A stretch of DNA of 64,000 bases from Rhodobacterales bacterium (GTDB lineage Bacteria > Pseudomonadota > Alphaproteobacteria > Rhodobacterales > Rhodobacteraceae): assembly GCA_021155205.1 (NCBI GenBank), contig JAJNPS010000001.1, forward strand, positions 1-64,000. Direction: 5' to 3'. Below the pieces are notes generated by a model. That model was not told where the DNA came from, did no database searches, and saw only the letters and a list, made by a program, of their open reading frames with translations. Positions 61,201 through 64,000 of the stretch are shown here, one piece after another. Both the position numbers and the translations under genes were made by a program. Each line of letters opens with the position of its first letter. Positions within the stretch are counted from its first letter, which is position 1.

Positions 61201-64000
61201 GATACCGCCAAAACCACCTGTGATCAGGACGTGCGAGCCCTGCGCCAGCGTGAACTCACCGGGTTCAAGTGGCAGCGGCTTTTGTCCCAGTTCGTAAAGT
61301 TTCGGCCCGCGCAGCGCCAGAACGCGCAAGGTCGGATCAGATAGTAGGTCCTCGACCACCTGACCGGCCAGAAGGTCCAGCGAGCCGCCACGGCGGCGCG
61401 GAACGTCCGGCAGCTGCACATCCAGGGCAGAGGCGCTGAAACCCGGAAACTCATGCGGGATCACGCGCACCGGCCCGACAAGCGTGGCCTTTTCAGGTGA
61501 GACCAGCGGTTCGCCGCGCACCTGCATCGCATTCGTGCTGATCACGGTCAGATGGATCGGGCGCGGCAGGTTTTCCTCGGCAATCGCCTGGCCCAGGAAC
61601 ATCAGCGAAAAGAACCCCTGCTCCATGTTGCGATGCAGGAAACTGGACCCCGCGCGGTAAGATTCCCCGCGCGTGACCAGCCAGAAATGCGCCACCCGGT
61701 TTGGCGCGAATCCCTTGCCCACCAGGTCGCGGATCAGCGCGTCATAGCCTTCGCGACCGCGTTCGGGCGACAGGATGTAACCGCCCTCGCCGTCGCTGCC
61801 GAACATGTCGCCTGCGCGCACGGTTCGCACATCATGCCCGGCGTCGCGCAGCATTCTGGCCACCGTCGCGCCAAGGCCGGCCTCGTCCAGAAAGATCAGC
61901 CAGTTCTGCGGCTCGGCCTCGGGCAGATCGGCAATGTCGAAACCGGCGGAAACGGGTTTCCAGTGCGGTTTCCAGCCCCACTTTTTCAGATCTTCGATTC
62001 GTTCCGGCAGAGCCTCTGCCGCTGTCGCCATCGCGCGACCCGGCGCAATGAAATAAGGTTTTCTCTGAAACGCATAGGTCGGCAACGGCACCCGCAGCCG
62101 CCGCGCGCCGCCAAAGATCGGCTCCCAATCGACCGGCACGCCGCAGGCCCACAGCCGCGCGATGGTGGCTATGTGCCAGGCGTCATCCGCCATCTGCTGT
62201 TCGGGGTGGCGCAAGGCTGCGACGACCTGCCCCGCCGCCGCCCCATTCGCCTGCGCCAGCGACGACATCGCGCGGCCGGGGCCCATTTCCAGATAGACCC
62301 GCCCCGGCTCCGCCAGCAGCGTCTCCATGCAGGATTGGAAATCGACGGTGTTGCGCAGGTGCTGAACCCAGTAGTCGGGGTTCATGGCCTCGTCCGCCGT
62401 CAGAACCTGACCCGTGCGGTTCGAGATGATCGGCAGGCTCGGGGCCGACAATCTGATCGACCTCAGATAGTCCGCAAAGCGGTCCAGGATCGGCGCCAGC
62501 ATCCGGCTATGCGCCGCAATGTCGATCTGGATGCGGCCGGTCTCGATCTCTTTGGTCGCCAGTGTGGCCGCAAGTTCAACCAGCGCCGCATCCGGTCCGG
62601 AAACCACGCAAAGCTCTGGCGCGTTGACCGACGCCAGGTCCAGATCGCCCACAAGATAGGGCTGCAGGACGGCGCGTGTCAGCGGCACCGCCAGCATGCC
62701 CCCCTGCGCGATCGTGTCGAAAAGCGAGCCCCTCAGATGCACCAGCCCGATGCAGTCCTCAAAGCTCATCACGCCGGCCAGACAAGCGGCAGTGTTCTCG
62801 CCCATCGAATGACCGACCAGCGCCGCAGGCTTGACCCCCCAGCTTTCGAACAGCTTGGCCAGCGCGTATTCCGTGATCATGATAAGAGGCAGCTGCACCG
62901 AAGGGCGCTTCAACCGCTCATTCGCTGCAGCCTCTGCACCCGGTTCGGGTAGCCAGAGCTTGCGTATGTCGTAGTCGAGCCTGGGGGCAAGAACCGCAAG
63001 TCCCTTGTCCATCCAGTCGGCAAAGACAGGCTCGGTCTCATAAAGGTCCCGCGCCATGCCTGCATATTGCGCACCGCCACCGGGGAACATGAACACGACC
63101 TCGGGGTCGGCCCCCAGATGGTCGTGGTTGAACAACCGGCGCGGGTCGGCCCCCTCCAGCAGCGCGGCGGCTTCCTGGTGGCTCGAGGCAACCAACACCC
63201 GACGCTTTTCGAACGCGCGACGACCCTCTTTCAGCGTATAGGCTATATCCGCCAGCGGCTGTTCGGGATGGGCACGCAGATGCGCCGCCAGCCGCACCGA
63301 TTGCGCATCAAGTGCCGCCTTGGATTTCGCCGAAACCACAATCGGCTGGAATGGCCAAAGGCTCGGTTCCGACGGCTGCCGGACGGGCGATTCCTCCAGA
63401 ACGGCGTGGGCGTTGGTGCCGCCAACCCCCAGACTGTTGACGCCTGCCCGACGCGGCCCGGTCGCTGTCCAATCCGTCAGCCGGTCATTCACCCGGAACG
63501 GCGAGGTTTCGAAATCAATCGCGGGGTTCGGTGCCTCATATCCAAGGCTTGGCGGCAATTGCCGGTGATGCAACGACAGCGCCACCTTGATCAGGCTCGC
63601 GACGCCCGCCGCCGTGTCCAGATGGCCGATATTGGTCTTGACAGACCCGATCCGGCACGAACCGACCGCATCGGTCGTCCTGCGAAACGCCTCGGTCAGG
63701 GCGGCAACTTCGATGGGATCGCCGAGATAGGTGCCGGTGCCATGGCATTCGATGTAAGTCACGCTGTCCGCCGTCACCCCAGCCACCGCATGCGCCTCGG
63801 CGATGCAGCGTGCCTGGCCATCGACCGACGGGGCCAGATACCCCGCCTTGGCCGCCCCGTCGTTGTTGACCGCCGACCCCTTCAGGATCGCCCAGATGTG
63901 GTCGCCGTCCCGGATTGCATCCGTCGCCCGCCGCAGCACCACGCATCCCGCACCCGACCCGAAGACCGTCCCCTGCGCGCGGTGGTCAAAGGCATGACAA
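58300..64000 (-). CDS. Type I polyketide synthase, KS-AT-KR-DH-ACP-TE (5' end beyond the window)
   Basis: The open frame runs off the window at 64000, so the N-terminus and the ketosynthase cysteine are not seen; 1899 residues are present. Positions below count from 63942. Ketosynthase end to 190, with histidines in 'IECHGTGTYLGDP' and 'KTNIGHLDTAAG'. Acyltransferase 280-600, Ser379 in 'ALVGHSMGE'. Ketoreductase structural and catalytic parts 660-1100 ('ITGGFGGIGLTVAEDL', Tyr1068); 'GVVDDAPL' is close to the LDD motif of B-type reductases. Dehydratase 1125-1400 (His1153, Asp1322). Carrier Ser1535. Thioesterase 1605-1870, Ser1681 in 'LLGGFSGGG', His in 'PGNHDSMV'. It adds and reduces one malonate-type unit and can release a product. 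It is upstream of the glycosyltransferase and NRPS genes. Confidence 0.95.
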   Translation of the reverse strand, partial: CHAFDHRAQGTVFGSGAGCVVLRRATDAIRDGDHIWAILKGSAVNNDGAAKAGYLAPSVDGQARCIAEAHAVAGVTADSVTYIECHGTGTYLGDPIEVAALTEAFRRTTDAVGSCRIGSVKTNIGHLDTAAGVASLIKVALSLHHRQLPPSLGYEAPNPAIDFETSPFRVNDRLTDWTATGPRRAGVNSLGVGGTNAHAVLEESPVRQPSEPSLWPFQPIVVSAKSKAALDAQSVRLAAHLRAHPEQPLADIAYTLKEGRRAFEKRRVLVASSHQEAAALLEGADPRRLFNHDHLGADPEVVFMFPGGGAQYAGMARDLYETEPVFADWMDKGLAVLAPRLDYDIRKLWLPEPGAEAAANERLKRPSVQLPLIMITEYALAKLFESWGVKPAALVGHSMGENTAACLAGVMSFEDCIGLVHLRGSLFDTIAQGGMLAVPLTRAVLQPYLVGDLDLASVNAPELCVVSGPDAALVELAATLATKEIETGRIQIDIAAHSRMLAPILDRFADYLRSIRLSAPSLPIISNRTGQVLTADEAMNPDYWVQHLRNTVDFQSCMETLLAEPGRVYLEMGPGRAMSSLAQANGAAAGQVVAALRHPEQQMADDAWHIATIARLWACGVPVDWEPIFGGARRLRVPLPTYAFQRKPYFIAPGRAMATAAEALPERIEDLKKWGWKPHWKPVSAGFDIADLPEAEPQNWLIFLDEAGLGATVARMLRDAGHDVRTVRAGDMFGSDGEGGYILSPERGREGYDALIRDLVGKGFAPNRVAHFWLVTRGESYRAGSSFLHRNMEQGFFSLMFLGQAIAEENLPRPIHLTVISTNAMQVRGEPLVSPEKATLVGPVRVIPHEFPGFSASALDVQLPDVPRRRGGSLDLLAGQVVEDLLSDPTLRVLALRGPKLYELGQKPLPLEPGEFTLAQGSHVLITGGFGGIGLTVAEDLIRRFGVRLSLVARRPLPDRAGWAEHLDKHDANDPISRRILGLQRLEALGAEVQVIPADVCNLDEMRLGVAQGEARFGKVRTVIHAAGVVDDAPLMTKTSAQVENVFASKIHGTIVLDQLFPDGTLDLFVLFSSTSTVTGPAGQIDYVAANEYLNAYARSRAGGRTRVVALNWGIWTGVGMAAEALADRTGRPAAPRLPIAAPMLDEATFDGSGNRLFTARYATNRWVLDGHRTSAGQALIPGTGIVEIAAEAMHSQGEAGAFEMRDLYFFRPLAVGDGEARAVRARLARTDEGYGFELRSAVDNKGRTGWQAHAQARILPLSDAAPPPVDVAAIAARLPAPERGDGLVSPQEAHLAFGPRWRVIRSRSIGKGEGLARLALPHAYQGEPDQGWILHPALMDLATGWAMGLISGYQPTHLWVPISYAVIKVYRSLPATVLSWVRSADTNVASGATASFDITLMSETGEVCVEIGGFSIRRLDGALTFATPDARELEFDGGPVSTRPMSPAEERLLHAFSQGIRPEDGAEAFARAVGAGQSQVFVSSLDLPMLVRQTAAAEAARTDSQSFERPDLDTAYVEPRNDVERTLVGFWQELLGVAQVGVEDSFFDLGGHSLIAVRLFAMIKKAFRVDFPISILFEAPTIASCARLIMDQVGEVSGGDDAARVIAPKRRFTHLVPMHEGEGGPRQPFFLVAGMFGNVLNLRHLANLLGGDRPFYGMQARGLFGDAEPHVTLEEAAQDYIAEMRLVQPNGPYLLGGFSGGGLTAWEMARQLEAAGEEVSILVLLDTPLPVRPHLSRRDKAIIKLAELRTKGPGYVVEWARNRLAWERGKRLTSLPLSVSEQQFHNAEIEMAFRTAIGRYQMEPRSGRTVLFRPPLDRHWKVSRGADVSRAREYVFADNNLTPYAPALQIIEVPGNHDSMVLEPNVRVLAAHLRNVIAQAEKPAKSVAAGRELPLAAE

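Overview
The window is GC-rich and gene-dense, and it reads as chromosomal DNA of an alphaproteobacterium of the Rhodobacterales (Rhodobacter/Roseobacter-like). The evidence is the serC-serA pair with a serC-type RNA leader, the fdsGBA-fdhD-fdsD formate dehydrogenase order, the uvrC-pgsA-moaD-moaE string, a DUF1127 protein, DUF1523, and a CCGGGGG/CCCCCGG intergenic hairpin repeat. I see no tRNA, rRNA or CRISPR array.

Layout. 1-5.96 kb: envelope and export genes: a PepSY protein, a four-gene ABC exporter operon that includes a calcium-repeat protein, and a secreted protein paired with a COG4705 membrane protein. 5.97-10.2 kb: a DedA-PAP2-LssY fusion, a broken partial copy of the ABC ATPase, and a PiuC-like dioxygenase operon. 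10.7-13.7 kb: PepSY, cytochrome b561 and a membrane-anchored LuxR regulator, then VIT-family and DUF1345 membrane proteins. 13.7-17.0 kb: a Deg protease, divergent from a probably leaderless chrB-DUF1127-MFS operon. 17.1-17.9 kb: a decayed IS5-family remnant. 17.9-25.7 kb: ridA, zapE, a TauE exporter, serB, a YciI protein, serC-serA and a metallophosphatase.

27.2-35.0 kb: a nine-gene minus-strand operon (coiled-coil protein, AAA+ ATPase, several small membrane proteins, a DUF559 nuclease, DUF1523). Almost every junction overlaps or abuts, yet most products have no known function. It is one of two candidates here for an undescribed system. 35.1-46.1 kb is mostly housekeeping: panC-panB, a cupin, an L,D-transpeptidase, a zinc-ribbon protein, a sulfotransferase, moaE-moaD-pgsA-uvrC, an SDR reductase, an S49 peptidase and a LysR regulator. 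46.2-52.1 kb is the NAD-dependent molybdenum formate dehydrogenase operon. MoaD/MoaE (molybdopterin synthase) and FdhD (cofactor sulfuration) supply parts of its active site.

52.0-64.0 kb is a minus-strand biosynthetic operon, cut by the window edge. A type I PKS (KS-AT-KR-DH-ACP-TE) is followed by a family-2 glycosyltransferase. Next comes an unusual NRPS: a formyltransferase domain, a degenerate condensation remnant, and a glycine-like adenylation domain interrupted by a MupA/Atu3671-type flavin monooxygenase, ending in a carrier domain. A Sfp-type phosphopantetheinyl transferase completes the set. This is the strongest candidate for a new natural-product pathway; the product cannot be named from the sequence.
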